In this document: in pieces, positions 13,558 to 22,810 of the stretch
Layout: the number at the start of each line of letters is the position of its first letter
Position numbering within the stretch: the first letter of the stretch is position 1
Made by a program: the position numbers and the translations under genes
The notes under the pieces: model-generated
Databases searched by the model: none
What the model saw: the letters and a program-made list of their open reading frames with translations, nothing else
What the model was told of the DNA's origin: nothing
NCBI GenBank assembly: GCA_028872685.1
Contig: JAPKEI010000005.1
Coordinates: 1 to 29,384, forward strand
Direction: 5' to 3'
DNA: 29,384 nt
From: Verrucomicrobiota bacterium
Lineage (GTDB): Bacteria; Verrucomicrobiota; Verrucomicrobiia; Limisphaerales; UBA1100

Positions 13558-16500
13558 CTATCCAGCCATTTCTTCCTCTTCTTGCAGCAATAGATTCGGC
13601 GCTTCCACGGCTTCCACTTCCTCGACTTGCGGGTCGAGACTGAGGTTGCGATGACCGTCAAAACCTGTGCCAGCGGGGATGATATGCCCCATAATCACGT
13701 TTTCCTTGAACCCGCGCAGGTTGTCCCTTTTGCCCAAGGTCGCTGCCTCGGTGAGGACGCGCGTGGTATCTTGGAAACTGGCGGCGGACAAAAAGCTCTC
13801 CGTCTCGATGGAAGCCTTGGTAATGCCGAGCAGAACAGGGCTAGCTTCGGCAGGTTTGCCGCCCATTTTCTCAACGCTCTCGTTCTCTGCATCAAAGATC
13901 AGTCGGTCGATCTGTTCGCCCCACAGGAAAGTGGTGTCGCCGGGCTCGGTAATTTTCACCTTGCGCAGCATTTGGCGTACGATCATTTCGATGTGCTTGT
14001 CGGAAATGGTCACACCCTGCAAACGATAAACCTCTTGCACTTCGTTCACTAGGAACGCTTGCAAGGCATCCACGCCGAGCACTTCGAGAATATCATGCGG
14101 CACCATTGGGCCTTCGGTGAGTTGCTGGCCTTTCTTCACGAGATCGCCCTTAAAGACGATGACGTGTTTGCCAATCGGAATCATATGTTGCTCTTCCTCG
14201 GCGGTCGTTTGATCCTGCACGATGACCGTGCGTTTGCCGCGGACAATGGCTCCGAAGTCCACCATGCCATCGATGCGGGCAATCTCGGCCGCGTCTTTCG
14301 GCTGGCGCGCCTCAAACAGTTCAGACACCCGCGGCAAACCGCCAGTGATGTCTTTGGTCTTGGCAGTTTTGCGTGGCGTCTTGGCCAACAACGTACCGGC
14401 TTGAATGGTATCATTGTCGCCCACCTGCACGTGCGCGCCGGCGGGGATGGGATAATTGGCAACCACTTGCTTCTTCGAATCTTCAATGATGATTTGCGGA
14501 TGCAAATCTTCTTTGTGCTCGATGACGACCATGGAATCCTGACCGGTGGCTTCATCCACCTCCATCTCCATCGTCACGCCTTCGATGATATCGTGGAAGC
14601 GGATGCGTCCTTTTTTCTCGGAAAGAATCGGCACGTTGTACGGATCCCATTGCACGAAGGTTTCACCGGCCTTGACCTTTTCGCCATTGGCCACGGCGAT
14701 CACCGCACCGATGGGGATGTCGTAGGTTTCCAGTTCGGCATCGGTCTTGGCATCGCGCACGATGACAGAGCCGTTTTTGTTGAGCACAATGTGGCTGCCA
14801 TCCTGCAGATCCACAATGCGGAGACCTTCATAGTGCACCACGCCGGCCTTCTTGGCCTTGATTTCCGGTTGCTTGAAAACCGCCGAGGCCGTACCGCCGA
14901 TGTGGAAGGTGCGCATGGTGAGCTGAGTACCCGGCTCGCCAATGGATTGCGCAGCGATGATGCCCACTGCCTGGCCCAGCTCAGCCGTGCGGCCGGTGGC
15001 GTTGTTGCGGCCGTAACAATGCGCACACACGCCCTGCTTGTTTTCGCAGGTGAGCACGGAGCGCACTTTGACTTTGTCGATGCCGGCATCTTCAATGGCT
15101 TTGGCGTGGTGCTCATCGAATTCCACGCCGGCCTTGATGAGTTTTTCAGCAGGGTTGATGGGGTTGATAATGTGATCGCACGAGTGCCGTCCCTCGAGGC
15201 GGTGAGCCAGATGCACGACTTCCTCTTCGCCTTCGTTTATTGCCTCAACCCAAATACCGTTTCTGGTGCCGCAGTTTAATTCCTGAATGATGACGTCCTG
15301 CGCCACATCCACGAGCTTGCGGGTCATGTAACCGGAGTCAGCGGTCTTTAGCGCAGTATCGGCCAAGCCTTTGCGGGCTCCGTGGGTGGAGATGAAATAC
15401 TCCAACACCGTGAGTCCCTCACGGAAGTTTGAAAGGATCGGTTTCTCAATGATGTCGCCACTGGGCTTGGCCATGAGGCCACGCACGCCGGCGAGCTGCC
15501 GCACTTGCTGGCGGTTACCGCGAGCACCGGAGTCCACCATCAGCGCCACGGGGTTGTACTCTTCCTTGCCTTGATTGGTTTCGAGAGTTTTCAGCATCAC
15601 ACTGGAAATCCTATCCGTCGCGTGCGTCCAGATATCGATAATCTTATTATAGCGCTCGCCCGGCGTGATCACACCCTTGCGGTATTGTTTCTCCACATCG
15701 GAGATTTCCTTTTCGGCACTCTTGATTTCCTGACCTTTTTCCTTTGGAATGATCATGTCATCAATGCCAATGGAGGCTCCGGACTTAGTGGCCTCGCGGA
15801 AGCCGAGTTCTTTGAGGAGGTCGAGAGTCGTCACGGTTTTTTCGTGGCCGGCAAATTTATAACAGTCGGCGATGAGATCGCCGATCTTGCCTTTGCCCAC
15901 TTCGAAATTCGCGAAGCCCAGTTCTTTGGGCCAAATTTCGCTGAAGATCACCCGGCCGACTGTGGTTTCGATGACCGCGCTTTCTGAATCGCCGTACACT
16001 GTTTTCTTGCCGCGATCGGGATTGGCAATTCGAATGGCCGTGTGCGTGTCAATCACGCCTTCAGTCTGGGCAAAGATCACCTCGGATTTGTCGGCAAACA
16101 ACATCTTGCGGCGACCATCCCTGTACTTTTTCTTGTTCATCTTCAACGGATCCACCGTGAGATAGTAGCACCCCAACGTGATATCCTGCGTGGGGGTCAT
16201 GATCGGCCGACCGCTCGACGGGCTGAAAATATTGTTGGGTGCCAGCATTAACAGCCGCGCCTCCATTTGCGCCTCCACCGAGAGCGGCAGATGCACCGCC
16301 ATTTGGTCGCCATCAAAATCTGCATTGTATGCGGTACACACCAGCGGGTGCACGCGAATCGCCTCGCCCTCAATGAGGACCGGCTCAAACGCCTGCACGG
16401 AAAGTCGGTGCAAAGTGGGAGCGCGATTTAGCAGCACCGGATGACCTTTGGTAACCTCTTCGAGCACATCCCACACATCGGAGGTCTGTCGCTCAATGAG

Positions 16501-17712
16501 CTTCTTAGCCGAACGAACGGTGTGCACGTAGCCCAATTCTTTGAGGCGACGGATGATGAAGGGCTCAAACAATACGAGTGCCATTTTCTTGGGCAACCCG
16601 CATTGGTGAAGTTTCAACTCGGGCCCGACAACAATCACCGAGCGACCGGAATAATCCACACGCTTGCCGAGCAGGTTTTGGCGGAATCGACCGCCCTTGC
16701 CCTTGAGCATATCGGAAAGACTTTTCAATGCGCGATTGCCTGCGCCGGTCACGGCACGACCGTGGCGACCGTTGTCAAACAAGGCGTCGACGGCCTCCTG
16801 CAACATCCGTTTCTCATTGCGGATGATGACCTCGGGGGTTTTCAACTGCGTGAGATTTTTCAGGCGATTGTTGCGGTTGATGACGCGCCGATATAAATCG
16901 TTGAGATCGCTGGTTGCAAAACGGCCGCCTTCCAATGGCACCAACGGACGCAAGTCCGGCGGGATCACTGGCAAAACCGTGAGCACCATCCATTCCGGAC
17001 GCGAGTTGGAGCCTTCAAATCCCTGAAAGAGCTTGATTCGTTTGGCGAGTTTTTTGCGGATTTGTTTCGAACGCGTTTTGGTCATCGCTTCCTGCAACTC
17101 CACCACGCCCGCAGCGAGGTCGATGCGGCAAAGGGCATCGTGTACCGCCTGCGCGCCCATCGCGGCCTCGAAGGATTCGGGGCCGTACGTGTCCTTGGCT
17201 TCGCGGAATTCTCCTTCGGTGAGCAGTTGGTTTCGCTCTAACGGCGTTTCGCCCGGATCCACCACGAGATAGTCCTCGTAGTAAATGACGCGCTCGAGAT
17301 GACGGCCGGTCATATCCAACATCAAGCCGAGGCGCGAGGGCATGCATTTGAAAAACCAGATGTGTGTGGCCGGCACGGAAAGATCAATGTGCCCCATCCG
17401 CTCACGGCGCACACGGGCGAGGGTGACCTCCACGCCGCAACGATCGCAAACGACGCCTTTGTATTTAATGCGCTTATATTTGCCGCAGGAACATTCCCAA
17501 TCCTTGACGGGGCCAAAGATGCGTTCGCAAAAGAGGCCGCCTTTCTCGGGCTTGAAGGTGCGGTAGTTAATGGTCTCGGGGTTTTTGACCTCGCCCTTGG
17601 ACCAGCGGCGGACGGATTCGGGGCTGGCGACGGACAGGGCGACGTGATCCACGAGGTTCACGCGTTCGAGTCCCAGCAACTCACGGGCGGATTGATTGGC
17701 AATGTCGCTCAT
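13558..17712 (-). CDS. rpoC: DNA-directed RNA polymerase subunit beta'
   Basis: A protein of 1384 aa from ATG at 17710-17712 (MSDIANQSARELLGLERVNL); an in-frame TTG four codons upstream is an alternative. The N-terminal zinc site is visible (CSCGKYKRIKYKGVVCDRCG), as is the catalytic magnesium motif NADFDGDQMAVHLPLS. The second zinc cluster is CENKQGVCAHCYGRNNATG-like, with AAQSIGEPGTQLTMRTFHIG in the bridge/trigger region. Length is normal for bacterial beta'. The acidic C-terminus ends EEEEMAG. It follows rpoB after 29 nt. No clear intrinsic terminator follows its stop in the 176 nt before rpsL. Confidence 0.99.
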   Translation of the reverse strand: MSDIANQSARELLGLERVNLVDHVALSVASPESVRRWSKGEVKNPETINYRTFKPEKGGLFCERIFGPVKDWECSCGKYKRIKYKGVVCDRCGVEVTLARVRRERMGHIDLSVPATHIWFFKCMPSRLGLMLDMTGRHLERVIYYEDYLVVDPGETPLERNQLLTEGEFREAKDTYGPESFEAAMGAQAVHDALCRIDLAAGVVELQEAMTKTRSKQIRKKLAKRIKLFQGFEGSNSRPEWMVLTVLPVIPPDLRPLVPLEGGRFATSDLNDLYRRVINRNNRLKNLTQLKTPEVIIRNEKRMLQEAVDALFDNGRHGRAVTGAGNRALKSLSDMLKGKGGRFRQNLLGKRVDYSGRSVIVVGPELKLHQCGLPKKMALVLFEPFIIRRLKELGYVHTVRSAKKLIERQTSDVWDVLEEVTKGHPVLLNRAPTLHRLSVQAFEPVLIEGEAIRVHPLVCTAYNADFDGDQMAVHLPLSVEAQMEARLLMLAPNNIFSPSSGRPIMTPTQDITLGCYYLTVDPLKMNKKKYRDGRRKMLFADKSEVIFAQTEGVIDTHTAIRIANPDRGKKTVYGDSESAVIETTVGRVIFSEIWPKELGFANFEVGKGKIGDLIADCYKFAGHEKTVTTLDLLKELGFREATKSGASIGIDDMIIPKEKGQEIKSAEKEISDVEKQYRKGVITPGERYNKIIDIWTHATDRISSVMLKTLETNQGKEEYNPVALMVDSGARGNRQQVRQLAGVRGLMAKPSGDIIEKPILSNFREGLTVLEYFISTHGARKGLADTALKTADSGYMTRKLVDVAQDVIIQELNCGTRNGIWVEAINEGEEEVVHLAHRLEGRHSCDHIINPINPAEKLIKAGVEFDEHHAKAIEDAGIDKVKVRSVLTCENKQGVCAHCYGRNNATGRTAELGQAVGIIAAQSIGEPGTQLTMRTFHIGGTASAVFKQPEIKAKKAGVVHYEGLRIVDLQDGSHIVLNKNGSVIVRDAKTDAELETYDIPIGAVIAVANGEKVKAGETFVQWDPYNVPILSEKKGRIRFHDIIEGVTMEMEVDEATGQDSMVVIEHKEDLHPQIIIEDSKKQVVANYPIPAGAHVQVGDNDTIQAGTLLAKTPRKTAKTKDITGGLPRVSELFEARQPKDAAEIARIDGMVDFGAIVRGKRTVIVQDQTTAEEEQHMIPIGKHVIVFKGDLVKKGQQLTEGPMVPHDILEVLGVDALQAFLVNEVQEVYRLQGVTISDKHIEMIVRQMLRKVKITEPGDTTFLWGEQIDRLIFDAENESVEKMGGKPAEASPVLLGITKASIETESFLSAASFQDTTRVLTEAATLGKRDNLRGFKENVIMGHIIPAGTGFDGHRNLSLDPQVEEVEAVEAPNLLLQEEEEMAG

Positions 17713-17741
17713 ATTTTTTTCCAAATTAGTTTTTGTTTAGG

Positions 17742-20700
17742 TTAGCTGGCGAGGATGGCCAGGGTGTTGTCGGATTCGGCTTGGTTGTCGGCAGGGTTGG
17801 TGTAACCCACGCCCACCTCGAGGCCGAGCGACTTCATTTCCTTGACGAGCACGTTGAAGGATTCGGGAATCCCGGCGTCCAGCGAGTTGTCGCCCTTCAC
17901 AATGCTTTCGTAAATGCGGGTGCGTCCCTGCACATCATCGGATTTGACGGTGAGCAGTTCCTGCAAGGTGTAAGCCGCGCCGTACGCTTCCATCGCCCAC
18001 ACTTCCATTTCGCCGAAACGCTGGCCGCCGTACTGCGCTTTGCCGCCCAACGGTTGCTGGGTAACGAGGCTGTACGGACCCACCGCGCGGGCGTGAATTT
18101 TATCCGCCACGAGGTGGCCGAGCTTCATCATGTAAATATAGCCGACCACGATTTCCTGGTCGAAGCGATCACCGCTGTGGCCATCATACAAATAAGCTTT
18201 GCCGTTTTCGCCAACGAGTTTGTCGCTGCTCAAGGCTTCCGCCTGTTCAAGGTATTTGCGAATCTCCGTTTCCGGGATGCCATCAAACACCGGTGTGGCA
18301 AATTTCAAGCCCAGCAGTTTGGCAGCCCAGCCCAAGTGCGTCTCGAGCACCTGCCCCACGTTCATGCGCGAGGGCACGCCGAGGGGGTTGAGCACGATGT
18401 CCACCGGGGTGCCGTCCTTAAGGTAGGGCATGTCTTCCTCGGGGACGATATTGGCTACCACGCCCTTGTTACCGTGACGGCCGGCCATTTTGTCACCGAC
18501 CGAGAGTTTGCGCTTGGAGGCGAGATAAACTTTCACTTGCTTCACCACGCCCGGATCCACATCCGAGCCAGCTTCCACGCGGCCCACTTCGTCGCTGTGG
18601 GCCGCTTTTAAATCCTCAAAGCGCTTGAGGAAGGCTCCGAGGATTTCATTGATCTTATTGCGGATAGGCGAGGGATCAATTTCGATCTTATCGCAAACAC
18701 TCGCCAGCTTGCGCAGGAGGGTCTTGGTAATCTTGCGATTGGCGGGGATGATGATTTCGCCCGTCTCGCTATTGACCACATCGAGCGGGATTTTTTCGCC
18801 GAGCAAAATGTTCGATAACGCCTCGGTGAGTTGATCCTGCAAATCGGTGAGCCGTTTCTTGTATTCATCGGCCACCTGTTTCTCACCCTTTTTGCTGGTG
18901 CTTTTGGTGTCCTTTTCCTTTTTGGAGGAAACCTTCACATCCATCACGATGCCATAAGTGCCGCTTGGCACTTTAAGGGACGTATCCTTCACATCAGCGG
19001 CTTTCTCGCCGAAGATAGCCCGCAACAGACGTTCTTCCGGCGCCAGTTCGGTTTCGCTCTTGGGTGTGATTTTGCCAACGAGAATGTCGCCCGGCTTCAC
19101 TTCCGCGCCCACGCGAATGACGCCATCGGCACTCAAATCCGCCAGTGCTTCCTCGCCGACATTCGGAATGTCGCGCGTGATTTCTTCAGGGCCAAGCTTG
19201 GTGTCGCGCGCGCCCACTTCGTATTCCGCGATGTGGATGGAGGTAAATACATCATCCTTAACCACGCGTTCGCTGAGCATAATGGCATCCTCAAAGTTGT
19301 ATCCATTCCACGGCATAAACGCCACGAGCACATTCTTGCCCAGCGCCAGTTCGCCGTCCTCGGTGCAGGGGCCATCGGCGATAACCTGCCCCTTCTTCAC
19401 GGATTCTCCCAAATGCACCAGCGGTTTCTGGTTCACGCAAGTGCCGGCGTTGGAGCGCATAAACTTGCGCAATTCATACACCCAAATACCAGCTTCGGGA
19501 TCGTGTTTAAATTTCCGCTTGCTGACCGGCATCTCGCCGTCTTTGGTGATGATAATGCGCTCGCCGGTAACGGAGGCAATCTTGCCCGCCACTTCGGCCA
19601 TTATTACCGCACACGAATCCTCAGCCAGTCGACGCTCCATACCCGTCGCCACCAAAGGCGACTCAGTGATGAGCAGCGGCACGGCTTGGCGTTGCATGTT
19701 CGAGCCCATCAACGCGCGGTTCGCGTCATCGTGCTCGAGGAAGGGAATCAACCCCGCCGCCACGGAGACCAATTGCTTGGGCGACACATCCATGTAATGA
19801 ACTCCCTTGGGTTCCACATCGATGAAATCGCCTCGGCGCCGGCAAGTCACAAACTCGGTCAAAAATTTCCCCTTGTCGTCAATCTTCGCATTGGCCTGAG
19901 CCACCGTGAAGTTTTCCTCAGCATCGGCGGTAAGGTAATCGAGCTTTTCCGTGACACGCCCTTTCTCCACCTTGCGATAGGGGCTTTCGAGAAAGCCGAA
20001 ATCATTCACGCGGGCAAAAGTTGCGAGGCTCGCGATGAGGCCGATGTTTGGGCCTTCGGGAGTTTCCACCGGGCAAATGCGGCCGTAATGGCTCGGGTGC
20101 ACATCGCGCACCTCAAAGCCCGCACGCTCGCGCGACAAGCCGCCTGGGCCCAGCGCGGACAAGCGCCGCTTGTGGGTCGTCTCCGCCAGCGGGTTGATCT
20201 GGTCCATGAACTGGCTGAGCTGGCTGCGGCCAAAAAAGTCGCGGATCACCGCGGAGAGCGCCTTCGGATTCACCAGTTTTGCAGGCGTCATCGTGCCGCT
20301 TTCGCGATCGAACAACGTCATGCGTTCCTTCACCAAGCGCTCTGTGCGGGCAAGCCCCACGCGGCATTGGTTGGAAAGCAATTCACCCACGGTGCGCACG
20401 CGGCGGCTACCGAGGTGATCAATATCGTCCAGCACGCCGCCGCCCATTTTGAGCGTGAGCAAATAGCGGGTGGCCTCCACCAAATCGTGGCGGGTAAGCA
20501 CGCGCGATTGCTTGGGATCCTCAAAGCCGAGTTTCTGGCCAATCTTGTAACGGCCCACGCGGCCGAGATCGTAGCGTTTGGGATCAAAGAACAAGCGCTT
20601 CAGCAGCGCGCGGCTGTTGGCCACCGTGGGCGGATCGCCGGGGCGCAGGCGGCTGTAAATTTCCTTCAGGGCTTCCTCCTCGTTATGAGTCGGATCCTTC

Positions 20701-21593
20701 TTCATGCACTTGATGATGAGGCCCTCATCGCGAGTGGTGTCCACCACGCGAATCTTACCCTGGCTCACCGCCGCAATCTGCTTGAGTACCGCCTTAGAGA
20801 GCGGCTCGAACGCGCGCGCCACAATCACGTTTTTCTCCGTGTCCACGGCGTCCTCCACCAACACGAGGTTGGCGAGATTCGCGTGCTTCTCGGCGGCCTT
20901 GGGGGTAATCTCCTCGATATCGTAAAATAGCTCGAGGATTTCCTTGTCCGTGCCCTTGAGTTTATCATCCTCAAGAAAACACAGCGCGCGGAAAAAAGTG
21001 GTAATCAAAAACTTACGGCGGCGCTTTTTACGGTCGAGATACACATACAGCAAATCGCTGGTATCATACTGCGCCTCAAACCATGAACCGCGATCGGGGA
21101 TGATGCGGAAGGAATGCAACATCTTGCCGTTGGCATGCTGAGAAGCCTCGAATGCCAAACCGGGAGAACGATGCAACTGGCTGACCACCACGCGCTCGGC
21201 GCCATTGATCACAAAACTGCCGGAGGGCGTCATCAAAGGCATCTCGCCCATGAACACTTTTTCCTCTTTCACGCCTTTGCCTTCCTTGAGTCGGAAGGTT
21301 ACATAAAGTGCCGCGCCGTAGGTACCGCCATCCTCGAGGGATTCAAGCCAGGTTTGCTTGGGCGGGTTAATCTCATAACTATGGAAGTCCAGCGTGACAT
21401 TGCCATCGTAGCTTTCGATGGGAAAAACCTCCTTGAACACAGCCTGGAGGCCCTCTTCTTTGCGCTTCTCAGACGCAGTACCAATCTGCAAAAAATCGAC
21501 GTAGGAGTCGCTTTGGATTTCAATGAGGTTTGGCGGTTCAATGACCTCTTTAATTTTGCCAAAGTTGATCCGCTCGTTTTTGTTCGCTGCCAT
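17742..21593 (-). CDS. rpoB: DNA-directed RNA polymerase subunit beta
   Basis: A protein of 1283 aa starting MAANKNERINFGKIKEVIEP. It carries the beta-subunit core motifs HKRRLSALGPGGLSRERAGF, VHPSHYGRICPVETPEGPNI, KITPKSETELAPEERLLRAI and MAGRHGNKGVVANIVPEEDM. In the rifampicin pocket (FGRSQLSQFMDQINPLAETT) the usual resistance positions equivalent to E. coli L511, Q513, D516, H526 and S531 are unchanged. The N518 equivalent is Ile and the S508 equivalent Arg. RpoB forms the catalytic core with RpoC. It is preceded by a 176-nt gap after rplL that holds three hairpins, and precedes rpoC by 29 nt. Confidence 0.99.
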   Translation of the reverse strand: MAANKNERINFGKIKEVIEPPNLIEIQSDSYVDFLQIGTASEKRKEEGLQAVFKEVFPIESYDGNVTLDFHSYEINPPKQTWLESLEDGGTYGAALYVTFRLKEGKGVKEEKVFMGEMPLMTPSGSFVINGAERVVVSQLHRSPGLAFEASQHANGKMLHSFRIIPDRGSWFEAQYDTSDLLYVYLDRKKRRRKFLITTFFRALCFLEDDKLKGTDKEILELFYDIEEITPKAAEKHANLANLVLVEDAVDTEKNVIVARAFEPLSKAVLKQIAAVSQGKIRVVDTTRDEGLIIKCMKKDPTHNEEEALKEIYSRLRPGDPPTVANSRALLKRLFFDPKRYDLGRVGRYKIGQKLGFEDPKQSRVLTRHDLVEATRYLLTLKMGGGVLDDIDHLGSRRVRTVGELLSNQCRVGLARTERLVKERMTLFDRESGTMTPAKLVNPKALSAVIRDFFGRSQLSQFMDQINPLAETTHKRRLSALGPGGLSRERAGFEVRDVHPSHYGRICPVETPEGPNIGLIASLATFARVNDFGFLESPYRKVEKGRVTEKLDYLTADAEENFTVAQANAKIDDKGKFLTEFVTCRRRGDFIDVEPKGVHYMDVSPKQLVSVAAGLIPFLEHDDANRALMGSNMQRQAVPLLITESPLVATGMERRLAEDSCAVIMAEVAGKIASVTGERIIITKDGEMPVSKRKFKHDPEAGIWVYELRKFMRSNAGTCVNQKPLVHLGESVKKGQVIADGPCTEDGELALGKNVLVAFMPWNGYNFEDAIMLSERVVKDDVFTSIHIAEYEVGARDTKLGPEEITRDIPNVGEEALADLSADGVIRVGAEVKPGDILVGKITPKSETELAPEERLLRAIFGEKAADVKDTSLKVPSGTYGIVMDVKVSSKKEKDTKSTSKKGEKQVADEYKKRLTDLQDQLTEALSNILLGEKIPLDVVNSETGEIIIPANRKITKTLLRKLASVCDKIEIDPSPIRNKINEILGAFLKRFEDLKAAHSDEVGRVEAGSDVDPGVVKQVKVYLASKRKLSVGDKMAGRHGNKGVVANIVPEEDMPYLKDGTPVDIVLNPLGVPSRMNVGQVLETHLGWAAKLLGLKFATPVFDGIPETEIRKYLEQAEALSSDKLVGENGKAYLYDGHSGDRFDQEIVVGYIYMMKLGHLVADKIHARAVGPYSLVTQQPLGGKAQYGGQRFGEMEVWAMEAYGAAYTLQELLTVKSDDVQGRTRIYESIVKGDNSLDAGIPESFNVLVKEMKSLGLEVGVGYTNPADNQAESDNTLAILAS

Positions 21594-21611
21594 ATCGCTG
21601 TTTGTCCATGC

Positions 21612-21624
21612 CGGCCACTGGCCG
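21612..21624 (-). promoter_or_regulatory. Short hairpin 18 nt upstream of rpoB start
   Basis: CGGCC/GGCCG, a 5-bp stem with a 3-nt loop, lies just before the rpoB ATG. It may affect rpoB translation initiation. It is weaker than its two neighbours and could be chance in G+C-rich DNA. Confidence 0.35.
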
Positions 21625-21695
21625 TCGGGGTTGCCCCCAAATTGTTGTCACGTTTTATCCCATCCAAGAGCGGCTCCGCAGATCCGCTTGTGTGT

Positions 21696-21750
21696 GCCCC
21701 GGCTGACACAAAATCGCCGGGGCGACCGGCGGGGATTGCGGCCCCCGCCG
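21696..21750 (-). promoter_or_regulatory. Tandem strong hairpins in the rplL-rpoB gap
   Basis: Two perfect 8-bp stems lie in tandem. The first in transcript order is CGGCGGGG/CCCCGCCG (21727-21734 with 21743-21750, 8-nt loop). The second is GCCCCGGC/GCCGGGGC (21696-21703 with 21716-21723, 12-nt loop). Neither is followed by a T-run, so they are not classical terminators. In E. coli this gap holds an attenuator and an RNase III cleavage site that lower rpoBC expression relative to rplL; a similar role is inferred here. Confidence 0.6.
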
Positions 21751-21770
21751 ATGCCCAGTAAAAAACCAGG

Positions 21771-22154
21771 CTACTTAAGCTCGACCTTCGCGCCGGCTTC
21801 TTCGAGCGCTTTCTTGGCTGCTTCAGCCTCGTCCTTGCTCACGCCTGTCAGCAACGGGGCCGGGGCGCTCTCCACGAAATCCTTGGCTTCTTTCAGGCCA
21901 AGTTCTGATTTGATGGCGCGCACCGCTTTAATGCAGGGAATCTTTTTGCCGCCGTCGCCGACGAAAACGACGTCAAAGGAATCCTGCTCCTCGGCTTCCT
22001 CGCCACCACCGCCACCCGCGGGGCCGGCCACGGCCACCGCTGCCGGAGCGGCGGCGCTGACATCCCATTTCTCTTCAAGTTTTTTCACCAAATCGGCGGC
22101 GTCAATCACGCTGAGTTCGCTCAAGCTGTCTACAATTTTGTCCAGATCTGCCAT
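21771..22154 (-). CDS. rplL: 50S ribosomal protein L7/L12
   Basis: The start chosen is ATG at 22152-22154, giving MADLDKIVDSLSELSVIDAA and 127 aa; the frame is open upstream through the intergenic hairpin but that part is not L7/L12-like. It shows the helical dimerising N-terminal domain, an Ala/Gly/Pro hinge (PAAVAVAGPAGGGG), and the C-terminal domain with KIPCIKAVRAIKSELGLKEA and AKDFVESAPAPL. Multiple L7/L12 dimers on L10 form the stalk that recruits translational GTPases. The leader just before the ATG is A-rich without a Shine-Dalgarno. Confidence 0.97.
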   Translation of the reverse strand: MADLDKIVDSLSELSVIDAADLVKKLEEKWDVSAAAPAAVAVAGPAGGGGGEEAEEQDSFDVVFVGDGGKKIPCIKAVRAIKSELGLKEAKDFVESAPAPLLTGVSKDEAEAAKKALEEAGAKVELK

Positions 22155-22187
22155 TTTATTTTCTTTCTTTTTGTGTCGTCTCGTCGT

Positions 22188-22280
22188 CCCTCCGGGCGGG
22201 AGGGTTTTCAGTACGCCGCCTGCGTCCCGACGATTTACAGTTGTTCGTGTTTTAACCGCCCGCCGCACTCGCGCCGGGCG
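22188..22280 (-). promoter_or_regulatory. Paired hairpins in the rplJ-rplL gap
   Basis: The first hairpin (22257-22280) starts 8 nt after the rplJ stop. Its stem is CGCCCG then CGC, paired with GCG then CGGGCG, interrupted by one G-G mismatch, with a 4-nt loop. The second (22188-22204) is CCCTCC/GGAGGG with a 5-nt loop. No T-run follows on the minus strand. They may protect or segment the mRNA so that rplL can be expressed at about four times rplJ, which stalk stoichiometry requires. That role is inference. Confidence 0.5.
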
Positions 22281-22288
22281 AAATTGTT

Positions 22289-22798
22289 TTAGCCTTTCTC
22301 CGACTTCGCCTGAATGGCCCGTGCTAACATCGTGGCTGGCGTGCCGATCACGCGCGCAATCGCCGTGGCGGGCGCTTGAATGGTGCCCAGCAATTGACTC
22401 CGTAACACGTCCAGTGAGGGCAGATCAGCCAGTCGATTCACTGCTTCGCCTTCCATCCGTTCCTCGCCGTGGTAACCGAAGTGAATGCTTAACCGATCAA
22501 TACTTTTGCCAAATTCTTTAACTACCTTGGCCGCAGTACCGATTTCGTTTTCGCCGGTGACCACTGCCACTTGGCCGGCCAAACCGCCGTTCAGTTCGCC
22601 CACGCCAGTCTCCTCGCAGGCCTTGCGGAACACGGAGTTTTTGACCACGTGAATCTCCGCACCCAACGGACGCAGCTTGCCGCGCAGATCCTCGAACTGC
22701 GCCACAGTCACGCCGGTGTAATCGGTGGCAATAAAATAGGGCGACGCGTTGAGCCGCTCCACGTATTCGTTTGTTAAAAATTGTTTTTCCGCTCGCAT
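22289..22798 (-). CDS. rplJ: 50S ribosomal protein L10
   Basis: A protein of 169 aa, normal length. It starts MRAEKQFLTNEYVERLNASP and contains FIATDYTGVTVAQFEDLRGK, LRPLGAEIHVVKNSVFRKAC and the C-terminal L7/L12-binding helix region (IGTPATMLARAIQAKSEKG). L10 anchors the stalk to 23S rRNA near L11. In E. coli the L10-L12 complex represses its own mRNA through a leader upstream of rplJ; here only 12 nt separate rplA from rplJ, so such a leader would have to lie within rplA. Confidence 0.97.
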   Translation of the reverse strand: MRAEKQFLTNEYVERLNASPYFIATDYTGVTVAQFEDLRGKLRPLGAEIHVVKNSVFRKACEETGVGELNGGLAGQVAVVTGENEIGTAAKVVKEFGKSIDRLSIHFGYHGEERMEGEAVNRLADLPSLDVLRSQLLGTIQAPATAIARVIGTPATMLARAIQAKSEKG

Positions 22799-22810
22799 AG
22801 TTTTGCTCCG

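Noticed and set aside
20200..20300. Rifampicin-resistant RpoB
   Set aside because: The main resistance positions are wild type. The Ile at the N518 equivalent could matter but is not enough for a claim by eye.
18831..20930. A 699-codon plus-strand open frame antisense to rpoB
   Set aside because: It is the mirror of a highly conserved rpoB reading frame in G+C-rich DNA. Its translation is His/Arg/Ala-rich with no recognisable domain. Similar mirrors occur opposite rpoC (14059-15279) and rplR/rplF (1332-2468).
22188..22205. Plus-strand intrinsic terminator (CCCTCC/GGAGGG then TTTT)
   Set aside because: The T-run is on the plus strand, but no plus-strand gene precedes it; the stem is kept only as part of the minus-strand gap structure.
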